Source of the DNA: Mucilaginibacter sp. OK098
GTDB lineage: Bacteria; Bacteroidota; Bacteroidia; Sphingobacteriales; Sphingobacteriaceae
Direction of reading: 5' to 3'
NCBI RefSeq assembly: GCF_900142915.1
Contig: NZ_FRCM01000004.1
Coordinates: forward strand, 358,471 to 422,470
Length of the DNA stretch: 64,000 nucleotides
The position numbers and the translations under genes were made by a program. The notes under the pieces were generated by a model, which saw only the letters and a list, made by a program, of their open reading frames with translations, did no database searches and was not told the origin of the DNA. This document shows positions 51,366-59,918 of the stretch, in pieces (positions within the stretch are counted from its first letter, which is position 1; each line of letters begins with the position of its first letter).

Positions 51366-51680
51366 GAGTGTTCGAAAGATTTATAATCCTTCATTTTCAT
51401 TGCCACAACGTTAAAAAAATTACCAGAGGCGTAGCCTCGACCTATATTGTAACAACGGATTTTAATCCGTTGGCTATAAAAAGCAGATAAAAAAGAACCA
51501 TAGGTTCGGTCCGTATAACTGCGTGCAAAATGGTAAATGCTTCCGGAGATCAATATACATCGTGCCGACGGCACTGCGGACGTGTGGTATGATAGTTCTC
51601 AACGGGTTGAAACCCGTTGTTACAAAATGTATCGAGCCGAAGGCTCTTACTGTAGGGGACAACAAATCTTTCGAACACTC
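51366..51680. mobile_element. Inverted-ended element packed with perfect hairpins
   Basis: GAGTGTTCGAAAGATTT at 51366-51382 is the exact reverse complement of 51664-51680. Between them lie six perfect hairpins with short loops: 51426-51438 (GAGGC/GCCTC), 51453-51472 (CAACGGAT/ATCCGTTG), 51495-51507 (GAACC/GGTTC), 51562-51574 (GTGCC/GGCAC), 51600-51619 (CAACGGGTT/AACCCGTTG) and 51634-51646 (GAGCC/GGCTC). No coding frame is credible and no target duplication is evident. It is likely a non-autonomous element or REP-like array. Confidence 0.7.
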
Positions 51681-51687
51681 ATAATCT

Positions 51688-52188
51688 CTAATCCCTAACA
51701 TCCGCCCAAACCTTGTTTTCTACTGTTATCCTTACACTTAACATGGCCGCATTCAACACCGTAAAAATTACTGCGGTATAATACAGATGAAATACCAGCG
51801 GGATGAATGCTATCTCGCAAACCACCTCCATATAGTTAGGATGTTTTAAAAATTTATAGGGACCGCGTTTTACAGGGTAAACACCCGGGATCCGGTAAAT
51901 CTTAGTGTTCCAGTATTTTCCCAATGATGATAGCGCCCAAAACTTAAACAATAAAACTGCTAAAAATATGCCCAGGAAAATCCAGCTGATCTCTGTTCTG
52001 CCCCTTAAATTATACTCTGCTATAATTGAGACGATGAACAGCGTATGCATAGCAATCATGAACGGGTAATGGCTTTGCCCGTACTGAACTGCCCCCTGGC
52101 TTAATAACCATTTCTCATTCCGACGTGCTATAAGCAATTCCGAAAGCCGTTGGATTATCAGTAATGATATGAAGATGGTGAAGTACAT
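51688..52188 (-). CDS. Isoprenylcysteine carboxyl methyltransferase family protein (BpsB-like)
   Basis: The 166-residue membrane protein has four helices and the ICMT signature: GPYKFLKHPNYMEVVCEIAFIPL and a C-terminal RITVENKVWADVRD. It lies directly downstream of a type III polyketide synthase on the same strand. In Bacillus subtilis the matching pair is BpsA (synthase) and BpsB (methyltransferase), which O-methylates alkylpyrones. The pairing supports the same role here, in the membrane where long alkyl products would reside. Start at the ATG at 52188. The space to the synthase gene is 99 nt of repeat. Confidence 0.86.
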   Translation of the reverse strand: MYFTIFISLLIIQRLSELLIARRNEKWLLSQGAVQYGQSHYPFMIAMHTLFIVSIIAEYNLRGRTEISWIFLGIFLAVLLFKFWALSSLGKYWNTKIYRIPGVYPVKRGPYKFLKHPNYMEVVCEIAFIPLVFHLYYTAVIFTVLNAAMLSVRITVENKVWADVRD

Positions 52189-52287
52189 GTTTTAGTTGAT
52201 TATGTTGAGTGAGTGAGTGGTTGATTAAGTTGTTTTGGCCGGGCCTTAATATTGAGTTGCAAACTTAATCAACCCAATCTAACTTAC
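52189..52287. repeat. GTTGATTAAGTTG-type repeat in the polyketide operon
   Basis: TTGATTATGTTGAGTG and TGGTTGATTAAGTTG on the left arm and CTTAATCAACCCAATC on the right arm form an inverted pair around a GC-rich centre. It belongs to the same family as 2717-2823. It separates the synthase from its methyltransferase without an evident terminator. Confidence 0.65.
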
Positions 52288-53340
52288 TCAACTAACCTTC
52301 AACAGCACCATTTCGCTCGAAAAGCCGGGGCCCATGGAAAGCATCAGACCATAGCCTTTTTCAAAACCTTCGCGCATAAATTTTTCGAGTACGTATAATA
52401 CAGTTGCGCTGGACATATTGCCGTAGTTATTCATTACCTCACGGGTTGTTTTCAGGAAGTCGCCTTCAACGCCCAAGGTATCCTGGTAAGCATCAAGTAC
52501 TTTCTTACCGCCGGGATGAAAAATAAAATTCTTTATATCGCTCATTTTTAGCTGGTGTTTTGATAAAAACTCGTCGATATCTTCTTTAATATGTTCTTTG
52601 ATAAATGTGGGAATATCTTTTGAAAACAACACTTTAAAACCAGTATCCTGGAAATCCCAGCCCATTACTTCCAGTGAATTATAATACAATTTACTTGATG
52701 ACCCAACGTAGGTAACCTCATTATTATGCTTATGATTATCTCCCTTTATAATACAGGCTGCTATCCCATCGGAAAACAGACTGGACCCGATAAAATTACT
52801 TTTACTGTAATCGCTTTTTATTAAGGTTAATGAACAAAGTTCAACTGCTATAAGCAACACCACAGCATCCGGATTAGCCTTCGCTACTGTATTTGCCTTT
52901 GCCATGCCGGATACTCCCCCACCGCAGCCAAGTCCCCACAAAGGCGAACGGTTAACATGCGGATTGAGCCTCATTTTATTAATGATCATACCATCCAGGC
53001 TTGGCGTAGCAAGGCCGGTTGTTGAAACAAAAAGAATGTCGGTAATATCTTCTTTAGTTATACCTGCTTTGGCAATACAATCTTCTGTGGCCTGTACTGA
53101 ATAATCCAGGGCTGTTTTTATGTACTCGTTATTCCGCTCCTCAAAAGTGTTCGGTTTTTCGTAATAACTGAGTGGTTTACAAAAGTTACGGTATTTGATC
53201 TCTGTATTATCAAACGCAAAGATCAGGCGCTTTGCTTCAGGGAAGTTCTTCGAAAATAGCTCCAACGCCTGCTTTCTGGCTTCTGTCTGTTCTGTTTTAT
53301 AAGGCAGATCTATTTTTGCTGTTGCTGCTATAAAGGGCAT
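52288..53340 (-). CDS. Type III polyketide synthase (BpsA-like)
   Basis: This 350-residue homodimeric thiolase-fold enzyme condenses malonyl-CoA units on a fatty acyl starter to give alkylpyrones or alkylresorcinols. The catalytic triad is Cys139 (GLGCGGGVSG), His275 (FIFHPGGKK) and Asn308 (NNYGNMSSATV). The ending GYGLMLSMGPGFSSEMVLL is the family's usual GPGxS loop. It lies upstream of the BpsB-like methyltransferase. The start at 53340 (MPFIAATAKIDLPYKTEQ) is standard. Long-chain membrane-lipid products are the most likely outcome, but the exact product cannot be read. Confidence 0.93.
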   Translation of the reverse strand: MPFIAATAKIDLPYKTEQTEARKQALELFSKNFPEAKRLIFAFDNTEIKYRNFCKPLSYYEKPNTFEERNNEYIKTALDYSVQATEDCIAKAGITKEDITDILFVSTTGLATPSLDGMIINKMRLNPHVNRSPLWGLGCGGGVSGMAKANTVAKANPDAVVLLIAVELCSLTLIKSDYSKSNFIGSSLFSDGIAACIIKGDNHKHNNEVTYVGSSSKLYYNSLEVMGWDFQDTGFKVLFSKDIPTFIKEHIKEDIDEFLSKHQLKMSDIKNFIFHPGGKKVLDAYQDTLGVEGDFLKTTREVMNNYGNMSSATVLYVLEKFMREGFEKGYGLMLSMGPGFSSEMVLLKVS

Positions 53341-53532
53341 ATATGTTTATTTATATGTACGTAGCCATTAACATGCCAGTTGCTTCATAGTGGGAAAATA
53401 AATAGGAAGAGTTTACATATATAACACGAAGCAGATAAAATTAACATTAATAACATTGTATGTTCTTTTAAACCGAATAGTCTAAAAAAATCTTATTTCA
53501 TTGATCTACACCTTGAACTATTTGCCTTTTGC

Positions 53533-53540
53533 TACATTTG
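53533..53540 (+). promoter_or_regulatory. Promoter of the Rpn-type gene
   Basis: TACATTTG is an exact -7 match, 15 bases before the ATG at 53556, and TTG at 53513-53515 stands 17 bases upstream of it as a fair -33 element. Confidence 0.5.
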
Positions 53541-53555
53541 GATTAATCTTATAGA

Positions 53556-54446
53556 ATGAAACGTAATGACTTACTTTGGAAGGCTGCTTTAGAAGATCTG
53601 TTTGATGATTTTCTACGTTTCTTTTACCCTAATGCTGATGAGTTGTTTAATCTCGACAAGGGCTTTGAATATTTGGATAAAGAATTGGATCAGCTTTTTC
53701 CTCCTGATGCAGATATTTATGCGCCACGATATGTAGATAAGCTGGTAAAAGTATTTACAAACAAAGGAGAAGAAGAATGGATTCTGATTCACATAGAAGT
53801 CCAGAGCAATAGTGACAAGAATTTTGCTAAACGAATGTTTCAATATTATTACCGTATCCTTGATCAGTACAACAAGCCTATTACAGCTTTTGCCATCTTT
53901 GCTGATACCAGCAAAAACTTTCATCCTAAATATTATGAAAGAGATTTTTTAGGAACGCGTGTATATTATAGCTACAATACTTACAAAATTACTGAGCAGA
54001 ATGACGTTGAACTTGAAGCTAGTAATAATCCTTTTGCAATGGCCATACTTTCAGCCAAACTAGCCATTTCCCGTCAATCGTTGGATGATCAGCGTTTGTT
54101 TGATCTGGCTTATGATTTAGCTAAACGCCTATTAAACAAAAAGATGCCAAAAGACAAAATACGCAAAGTGATGAACTTTCTGCGTCATTATCCGCGTTTT
54201 GAAAACCCGGAAATGTTTTCTAAATTTGAAAAAGAGATTAGTATCTTAACGGAAGGGAGTACCACAATGGGGATAGAAGAGTTTTTATTAGATCAAGCAA
54301 AAAAAGAAGGCCTCGAGAAGGGCATTGAAAAGGGCATTGAAAAAAACACAATAGACACTGCGTTAAAAATGAAAGAAAGTGGTCTGGATCTCAGTCTTAT
54401 CTCCAATATTACCGGGCTTTCAATCAAAAAGATTGAGAAGTTATAG
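53556..54446 (+). CDS. Rpn-family PD-(D/E)XK nuclease
   Basis: The 296-residue protein matches the Rpn (recombination-promoting nuclease, formerly transposase_31/DUF4351-type) family. The nuclease core has Asp61 (RYVDKLVKV), Glu81 and Gln83 (LIHIEVQ), then the helical FAKRMFQYYYRILDQYNKPI region. The C-terminal tail (residues 238-296) is a separate module with short repeats (EGLEKGIEKGIEKN) and a small helix-turn-helix-like ending (SLISNITGLSIKKIEKL). Family members cut DNA and some act in phage defence. A possible internal start at 54267 would give the tail alone. It is isolated, with its own promoter and terminator. Confidence 0.86.
   Translation: MKRNDLLWKAALEDLFDDFLRFFYPNADELFNLDKGFEYLDKELDQLFPPDADIYAPRYVDKLVKVFTNKGEEEWILIHIEVQSNSDKNFAKRMFQYYYRILDQYNKPITAFAIFADTSKNFHPKYYERDFLGTRVYYSYNTYKITEQNDVELEASNNPFAMAILSAKLAISRQSLDDQRLFDLAYDLAKRLLNKKMPKDKIRKVMNFLRHYPRFENPEMFSKFEKEISILTEGSTTMGIEEFLLDQAKKEGLEKGIEKGIEKNTIDTALKMKESGLDLSLISNITGLSIKKIEKL
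54251..54446 (+). promoter_or_regulatory. Possible internal start in the Rpn gene
   Basis: ATG at 54267 (residue 238) is in the Rpn frame and is preceded by GGAAGGGAG at 54251-54259, a purine-rich Shine-Dalgarno-like site. It would make a 59-residue protein of only the C-terminal module. In E. coli, rpnA is known to make both a long and a short product; whether this gene does is an inference. Confidence 0.4.
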
Positions 54447-54477
54447 TAAAACATATAATGAAGTTAAACCAATAACT

Positions 54478-54511
54478 AAAAAAGTCCTTGTATCACTACA
54501 GGGACTTTTTT
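54478..54511. terminator. Bidirectional terminator after the Rpn gene
   Basis: AAAAAAGTCC at 54478-54487 pairs with GGACTTTTTT at 54502-54511 around 14 bases. It lies between the convergent Rpn and DUF2723 genes, and the A and T runs give termination on both strands. Confidence 0.85.
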
Positions 54512-54535
54512 AATTCTGAAATCAGATATATTTTT

Positions 54536-57500
54536 TTATCGCATCAAAACAGCAAACTTATTACTATAATCTTTTAGCTGGGCCTGCAATTGTTTATTGA
54601 GTTCCATTTCATTATTGTTCCGTGTAGTATCGGCCATTCCGTTTAACAACTGTACGCCAAGCTGAACGGTATGCAAATCGATATTTGGCTTGTTATCTTT
54701 CAGCAGGCTGTAGTTATAGTCAAGCTGATCAGCAATAAAATTGGCAACACCTTTTATATATTTGGTACCCAAAGCCTTATCACCAAGGTTATACGCATTC
54801 TCTGCCAGGAAAAACTTTTGTGCGGCGGTATCAATGTCCGGGTTAATATCCGGCATTTTCTCATCAAATTTATGAACGGCTTTTAATGCAAGGTCGCGGC
54901 GCCCATCCTTTATAAGACCTTGCGCAAGGTCATTAAAGGTGACTTCCATTGTAAGATAAAACTGGGTTAATGCTACATCATCCAGGTATTTTGCTTTTTT
55001 ATAGTTCCCGAATTTGAATTTATTCACCACATTATTATACATCACCAGGCTATTGGTTTTTGTGCCTTGCCCGGCTGATTTATCGGTTTCTTGTTTAAAC
55101 GGGATCAAATGATAAACAAATCCTTCCTTGTACAGGTAAGGTTGCAGCCCAAACATACTTTCGGGGCCCATGGTTGTGGTAAAGCAAACAGGCCGTTCCC
55201 ATTTGTTATGGGCTAGTATATCAATCATGGCCAGGTTATCTTTGGTTACATAATTTGAGTTATATTTCCATTCCATAACATTAGCCAGCTGATCCTTTTG
55301 TTCGGGAGTAACTACGCCATTTTTAACCACTTCGTCAGGGTTAATGGTCAGCTTAAAGTTTTTGGTTGGCAGATAATTCAGTACATCACCGCTTTGATAA
55401 GTTACTTTGGTGCGGCTATCATCTGATGTTATAAAATCAAAAACATCCTTCACCTCAACTGATCCGGGGATCTTGGCATCATTAAAATAGATCACATCCC
55501 TTGTGCCGGCCTTATACTTATCAAAAGGAAGCGTAACCGGCAAAGGAGCCGATTGATTCATTTTCTTCTGCATTTGATGAATATACCAATCGCCGCTAAA
55601 CAGGCTCATACAAACAATGCGTACATCGGGCCTTATGCCTTCAACCTCCTGGTCGTACCATAAAGAGTAAGTGTCATTATCGCCATTCGTAAACAGGATT
55701 GCATTTTTAGGGCACGATATTAAATAATTGTAAGCCATATCATGCGGGATAGTTTTGGTTGACCGGTCATGCCCCTTCCACTCTTTAAACGCCAGCAGCA
55801 CCGGTACTGCAAGCATACAAATAGCGAATGAGCCTATTGCGGCAACCCTTGCATTCAGCTTTATACGGGCAATTTCGGCAAGGGCAATTACACCCAGGCC
55901 TATCCATATAGCAAATGCGTAAAATGAACCAACGTAAGAGTAATCGCGTTCCCGGGGCTGGATGGAATTTTGGTTCACATATAGCACAATAGCTATTCCG
56001 GTGAAAAAGAAAAGCAAACCAATTACCAGCGCATCACGTTTTTTGCGTTTAAAATGATAGACCGCACCCAATAAACCCAATATAAATGGCAAGGCATATA
56101 AAGGCGCATAATTGGGTCCCTGTGTTATTGATTTTGGCAGATGTTTGGAGTCGTCAAAAATGCCGCTTGTCCAGTTGCCGTTAACATCTTCCGAGCTAAA
56201 CTGCCCGTTCATTTGATTATAACGGCCAACAAAGTTCCACAAAAAGTAGCGGGCATACATCTGGTACATCTGCCAGCTGAACATCCATTTCAGGTTGTCG
56301 GCAAAGGTAGGTGCCTGTCCGTCGGCCAGTTGCAGCCATTGTTTATAAAATTGTGCGTTCTGCGCATAATACGGGTCTGATTCTGTGCTCCACATACGTG
56401 GCAAAAAGGTGGTATGGTCATATACGTAATCAGACTTTTTACCGGCGCTTTCATATTTTGTTTTCCCTCTTTGATAAATGGTATTTCCGTCTTTTTGATC
56501 AATAATTTTGGCATCAAAATATGGCCCTGATAACAATGGGGTTTCGCCGTATTGAATTCTGTTAAGGTAGCTGTATAACGTAAAAGCATTATCAGGGTGT
56601 GAATTATTCAGATCAGTATTGGCCGTGGCCCTTATGGGGATATAGACAAACGAGCTATAGCCGAAATAGATAAAGGCAACACACAAAAGCGCCAGGTTTA
56701 ACATTGGTTTTTTACGGTGGATACTGTACCAGATACCCGCCGCAATTACTCCCATTAACAATAAAAAGAAGAATGCAGCACCGCTGCCAAAGCCCATTCC
56801 TAACGTGTTTACAAAAAACAAATCGGCCCAGGCGGCAAAATATATGGTGTATCCGCGGATACCAAACTGAACCAGCCCAAGGATAACAATACTGATTAAA
56901 AACGCAATGATCCCGCGTTTAACCGTAATGTTATTATACCTGCGAAAATAGTAAACCATGGCAATTGCCGGGATGGTTAACAGGTTAAGCAGGTGGATGC
57001 CTATTGAAAGGCCAACTATGTAAGCAATAAGTACTATCCATTTATCGGCGCCGGCTTCGTCTGCATGGGCTTCCCATTTTAATATCGCCCAAAAAACAAT
57101 TGCCGTACATAAGGATGAAAGTGCAAATACAATGGTTTCAACAGCCGAGAACCAAAAGGTATCGGTATAAGTAAACGCCAATGCGCCTACTAACCCTGCA
57201 CCCATAACTAAATAAAGGTGTGAATTACCGGTTTCTTCTCCCCTGCCGTTCAGCATTTTTTTGGCCAATGCTGTTATCGTCCAAAATAAAAACATAATGG
57301 TTGCCCCGCTGGCCAATGCCGACATTAAATTGGTAAAGTATGGCACCTTAGCATTGTTGCCAAATGATAAAAGCGAAAAAGCTTTGCCCAACATGGCAAA
57401 TAATGGATAACCGGGCTGGTGCGAAACCTGCAAACGGTAAGCACAGGAGATAAATTCGCCGCAATCCCAAAAGCTTACAGATGGCTCTAAAGTAAGGATG

Positions 57501-57565
57501 TAGGTTGTTGATGCTATTGTAAAGCAAAGCCAGCCTAAAAGGTTATTGATCTTTTTGTAATGCAT
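54536..57565 (-). CDS. DUF2723 large membrane protein
   Basis: The 1009-residue protein has an N-terminal DUF2723 membrane region (about ten helices, residues 10-330, then more to 620) with ILTLEPSVSFWDCGEFISCAYRLQVSHQPGYPLFAMLGKAF, and a large C-terminal soluble part (about 625-1000) that contains TPR-like helices. The DUF2723 group resembles GT-C glycosyltransferases: the acidic motif (WDCGEF) sits in the first external loop as in sugar transferases that use lipid carriers. It is widespread in Bacteroidota and may glycosylate exported proteins, which remains unproved. It is single, between a terminator and a repeat. Confidence 0.85.
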   Translation of the reverse strand: MHYKKINNLLGWLCFTIASTTYILTLEPSVSFWDCGEFISCAYRLQVSHQPGYPLFAMLGKAFSLLSFGNNAKVPYFTNLMSALASGATIMFLFWTITALAKKMLNGRGEETGNSHLYLVMGAGLVGALAFTYTDTFWFSAVETIVFALSSLCTAIVFWAILKWEAHADEAGADKWIVLIAYIVGLSIGIHLLNLLTIPAIAMVYYFRRYNNITVKRGIIAFLISIVILGLVQFGIRGYTIYFAAWADLFFVNTLGMGFGSGAAFFFLLLMGVIAAGIWYSIHRKKPMLNLALLCVAFIYFGYSSFVYIPIRATANTDLNNSHPDNAFTLYSYLNRIQYGETPLLSGPYFDAKIIDQKDGNTIYQRGKTKYESAGKKSDYVYDHTTFLPRMWSTESDPYYAQNAQFYKQWLQLADGQAPTFADNLKWMFSWQMYQMYARYFLWNFVGRYNQMNGQFSSEDVNGNWTSGIFDDSKHLPKSITQGPNYAPLYALPFILGLLGAVYHFKRKKRDALVIGLLFFFTGIAIVLYVNQNSIQPRERDYSYVGSFYAFAIWIGLGVIALAEIARIKLNARVAAIGSFAICMLAVPVLLAFKEWKGHDRSTKTIPHDMAYNYLISCPKNAILFTNGDNDTYSLWYDQEVEGIRPDVRIVCMSLFSGDWYIHQMQKKMNQSAPLPVTLPFDKYKAGTRDVIYFNDAKIPGSVEVKDVFDFITSDDSRTKVTYQSGDVLNYLPTKNFKLTINPDEVVKNGVVTPEQKDQLANVMEWKYNSNYVTKDNLAMIDILAHNKWERPVCFTTTMGPESMFGLQPYLYKEGFVYHLIPFKQETDKSAGQGTKTNSLVMYNNVVNKFKFGNYKKAKYLDDVALTQFYLTMEVTFNDLAQGLIKDGRRDLALKAVHKFDEKMPDINPDIDTAAQKFFLAENAYNLGDKALGTKYIKGVANFIADQLDYNYSLLKDNKPNIDLHTVQLGVQLLNGMADTTRNNNEMELNKQLQAQLKDYSNKFAVLMR

Positions 57566-57598
57566 GGAGATGATGTGTAAAGTTTGTTCAAATTTTTA

Positions 57599-57656
57599 GT
57601 TGATTGGAGCCCCACCTAAATCCTCCCCGGTAGGGAGGACTTGTTGAAAGCAATTT
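57599..57656. repeat. Intact CCCACCTAAATCCTCC-type repeat
   Basis: GCCCCACCTAAATCCTCCCCGG continues directly into TAGGGAGGACTTG. It shows the uninterrupted form of the repeat that is split by the mobile element at 13285-13549. It lies upstream of the DUF2723 gene. Confidence 0.7.
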
Positions 57657-57812
57657 CAGCCTAATTTTTCAATCCTCATTAAAATTTAACACCCCTTAAC
57701 ATACTTTAACAAAAAACCGGGTTGATTTAACATTTGAGAAACCGTCAGTCATTTTTTGGAATGTAAACACTGACATACAAATAGTTAACTTTAAATTCAG
57801 TAAACAATTGCC

Positions 57813-57820
57813 TAAATTTG
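57813..57820 (+). promoter_or_regulatory. -7 promoter box of the TapB-like gene
   Basis: TAAATTTG is an exact TAnnTTTG match ending 36 bases before the ATG at 57857. It supports that start over the longer frame from 57818. Confidence 0.5.
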
Positions 57821-57856
57821 TTGTATTATATTTTTATAAACTTTAACCATCATATC

Positions 57857-58546
57857 ATGAAAAAAATTATCACCACCTTTTTATGCCTGGTTACTTTTGT
57901 AGCAATAGGCACAGCACAAACATGCGATCAATTTATTAGCGCCGGCAACGGTAAAAAATTCGTTTACAGTAATTTAGATACGAAAGGCAATAAACAGGGC
58001 ACATTAAGCTACTCCTCTGTAAAAAAAGATGCATCAACCTTAACCTATCACAGTGAGGTGACAGATAAGAATGGTAAAGCAGTAGGTGGCGGCGATTTTG
58101 ATATAAGCTGTAACGGCACGGCAATTAAAATGGATATGAAATCATTTGTACCGGCTGCTTCAACAAAGCAGTTCAGCAATATGCAGATGGAAGGCGATGG
58201 AAAATACCTTACTTATCCGCTTAATCTTAAAACAGGCGACAAGCTTGAAGATGGTTCGGCAACAATTACCGTAAATAATAATGGCAGTAAATTTTCAGAA
58301 ATGCAAATTAATTTAACCAACAGGACGGTTGAAGGAAGTGAGTCTGTACAAACTAACGCCGGTACATTTGATTGTTTTAAAATAACTTATGATTCGTACT
58401 TCAAGGTTAAAGTTATGGGGATTGGCATACCTCTTAATATGAAAGTAACGGAGTGGTTTTCGCCAAAGCTGGGACGCTTCGTAAAATCAGAAACTTATAG
58501 AAAGGATAAGCTTGCCGGCAGTATGATACTTGAATCAATCAATTAA
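57857..58546 (+). CDS. TapB/DUF3108-like exported protein
   Basis: The ATG at 57857 (MKKIITTFLCLVTFVAIGTAQ) opens a standard signal peptide; an upstream frame to 57818 begins in the promoter. The 229-residue protein has repeated beta strands (GKKFVYSNLDTKGNKQGTLSYSSV, LTYHSEVTDKNGKAVGGGDFDISCN, NAGTFDCFKITYDSYFKVKVMGI, KVTEWFSPKLGRFVKSETY) that fit the TapB or DUF3108-like family, a periplasmic lipocalin-like beta structure. The WFSPKLGRFVKSE ending is characteristic. Function unknown. Its stop overlaps by four bases with the stop of the small gene on the other strand. Confidence 0.8.
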   Translation: MKKIITTFLCLVTFVAIGTAQTCDQFISAGNGKKFVYSNLDTKGNKQGTLSYSSVKKDASTLTYHSEVTDKNGKAVGGGDFDISCNGTAIKMDMKSFVPAASTKQFSNMQMEGDGKYLTYPLNLKTGDKLEDGSATITVNNNGSKFSEMQINLTNRTVEGSESVQTNAGTFDCFKITYDSYFKVKVMGIGIPLNMKVTEWFSPKLGRFVKSETYRKDKLAGSMILESIN

Positions 58547-58719
58547 GCTACCTGTTTCTTTTTAAGCTCTTCTATTTTGTTATCAATAATTTGAATAGAT
58601 TGCTGAAGCGTATTTACATAGGGATTTGTTTGATGATCGTTGTTTCCGTTCATCATTAAATAATTAAGAATTTCGGTAATTCTTTCTTTTGATCGCTGAA
58701 ATTTATTTAAATCGGCCAT
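58543..58719 (-). CDS. Small helical hypothetical protein
   Basis: The ATG at 58719 (MADLNKFQRSKERITEIL) gives a 58-residue product; a frame from 58725 adds two residues. It is predicted to be two helices with a turn (FQRSKERITEILNYLMMNGNND, then NPYVNTLQQSIQIIDNKIEELKKKQ), probably a coiled coil. I do not recognise a family. It overlaps the stop of the TapB-like gene by four bases in tail-to-tail orientation. Length and composition support expression, but evidence is limited. Confidence 0.58.
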   Translation of the reverse strand: MADLNKFQRSKERITEILNYLMMNGNNDHQTNPYVNTLQQSIQIIDNKIEELKKKQVA

Positions 58720-58849
58720 AACCAAATTATTTAACCAGCCCTTTTACGGCTTAGGTTACATAACAGTTCCAAAAGCTTATCAACAATAGTGATTTTATTA
58801 ACATTGTAACACAAATGCTACATAACGAGCAGATCATCAACAATATCTA

Positions 58850-58895
58850 CATAATAATAAAAGCCGGCATTACAACACCGGCTTTTATTATTATG
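58850..58895. terminator. Perfect 18-bp hairpin terminator
   Basis: CATAATAATAAAAGCCGG at 58850-58867 pairs exactly with CCGGCTTTTATTATTATG at 58878-58895 over a 10-base loop. It lies 24 bp after the stop of the tandem NTF2-like gene on the minus strand and has T- and A-rich arms for both directions. Confidence 0.82.
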
Positions 58896-58918
58896 TGCAA
58901 ATATTTAAAAAGTTTAAA

Positions 58919-59791
58919 TTATTCGTTTTCAATTGCTGAAAATGCTTCTAATAAAACATTCCATTTGTGGTTTTTACCAAGTTCCCAAATGCGAACGTAG
59001 TTAAAGTTGCTAACTATGTTCCCTTTTTGAATGCGGGCTTTTCCATAGGTATAAGCCAGGTCATTACTGGTTGAACGGCCGCCGTTAACTGTTTGTGCGC
59101 TGATGGAGATCCCTTCATTATCAATAAATTTCATTACCTGGTCTTGCCCGGTTAATGGCTCAAAGCCCGGAAAGTAGTAATGCCCTTCAAGGCTTAAAAA
59201 CTCTTTATAGGTTGCCATTGCCGAAATTGTTAATGAATGATTAAACAACTCGTCAGTAGCCAGGATTATTTTTTTACCATTAAACGGATCTTTGCTTGGA
59301 GCAACTCTCTTATCCGGCTCGGGGCTTCTAAAATCAGTTAAGGTTTGTTTTTCAGGCTCGGGATGCTGTATACCAAGGTCAATCAATAACTTTAATTTAC
59401 CTTCGCTATCATTACGCCATATGGAAACATAATCGCCAAATACTTTATCATCATCAGTTTTACCGTTTTGATAAATGTATGGGCCGGCAGTAAATGCAAG
59501 ATCGCCATTGCCAGAGATACGGGCAAAATCAGGCTTCCAGCTTAATGAACCGGCCTGCCTGTCAATATTGTTATAAAACTCTGTAATATTAACAGCGTCA
59601 GGCTTAAAAACAATACCTTCAGGGTCAGCAACAGTTAAAAATGCGTTTTTTATACCTTTTCGCTCAACCAGCTTATTAAAATTTTTCTCGGCATCTATAA
59701 CCTTATTTACATCAACAGGTTCTGTAGTTTGTGCAATTGACACTTTATTTAAGCCGATCAATATAATTACGGCTAATAGTATTTTTTTCAT
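58919..59791 (-). CDS. Exported tandem SnoaL/NTF2-like protein
   Basis: The 290-residue protein has a signal peptide ending SIAQ. Two NTF2-like modules follow: DAEKNFNKLVERKGIKNAFLTVADPEGIVFKPDAVN with LAFTAGPYIYQNGKTDDDKVFGDYVSIWRND (about 30-150), and a second one (about 185-285) with YYFPGFEPLTGQDQVMKFIDNEG, LAYTYGKARI and NYVRIWELGKNHKWNVLLE. Similar proteins are listed as DUF4440/SnoaL-like and could bind or isomerise small ligands in the periplasm. The -7 box TAAATTTG (minus strand, 59813-59820) lies 21 nt before the ATG. Confidence 0.8.
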   Translation of the reverse strand: MKKILLAVIILIGLNKVSIAQTTEPVDVNKVIDAEKNFNKLVERKGIKNAFLTVADPEGIVFKPDAVNITEFYNNIDRQAGSLSWKPDFARISGNGDLAFTAGPYIYQNGKTDDDKVFGDYVSIWRNDSEGKLKLLIDLGIQHPEPEKQTLTDFRSPEPDKRVAPSKDPFNGKKIILATDELFNHSLTISAMATYKEFLSLEGHYYFPGFEPLTGQDQVMKFIDNEGISISAQTVNGGRSTSNDLAYTYGKARIQKGNIVSNFNYVRIWELGKNHKWNVLLEAFSAIENE

Positions 59792-59812
59792 TCTTTTTTA
59801 TAGATATGTGGG

Positions 59813-59820
59813 CAAATTTA
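59813..59820 (-). promoter_or_regulatory. -7 promoter box of the NTF2-like gene
   Basis: On the minus strand TAAATTTG matches TAnnTTTG exactly, 21 bases upstream of the ATG at 59791. Confidence 0.5.
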
Positions 59821-59918
59821 TAATAATTTATCAGGCGGCAGTTTATAAAATCAAATCTAACAAAATGAAATAACTTAATTTACGATGGCATGATGAACAT
59901 GTAACGCAATATAAACAA

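Noticed and set aside
51362..51701. Two minus-strand frames of about 70 residues
   Set aside because: They lie across the hairpin array and have no family-like pattern; the array is noncoding.
53556..54446. Rpn gene as a transposase in an insertion sequence
   Set aside because: The family was once called transposase_31, but there are no terminal inverted repeats or target duplication around it and it has its own promoter and terminator.
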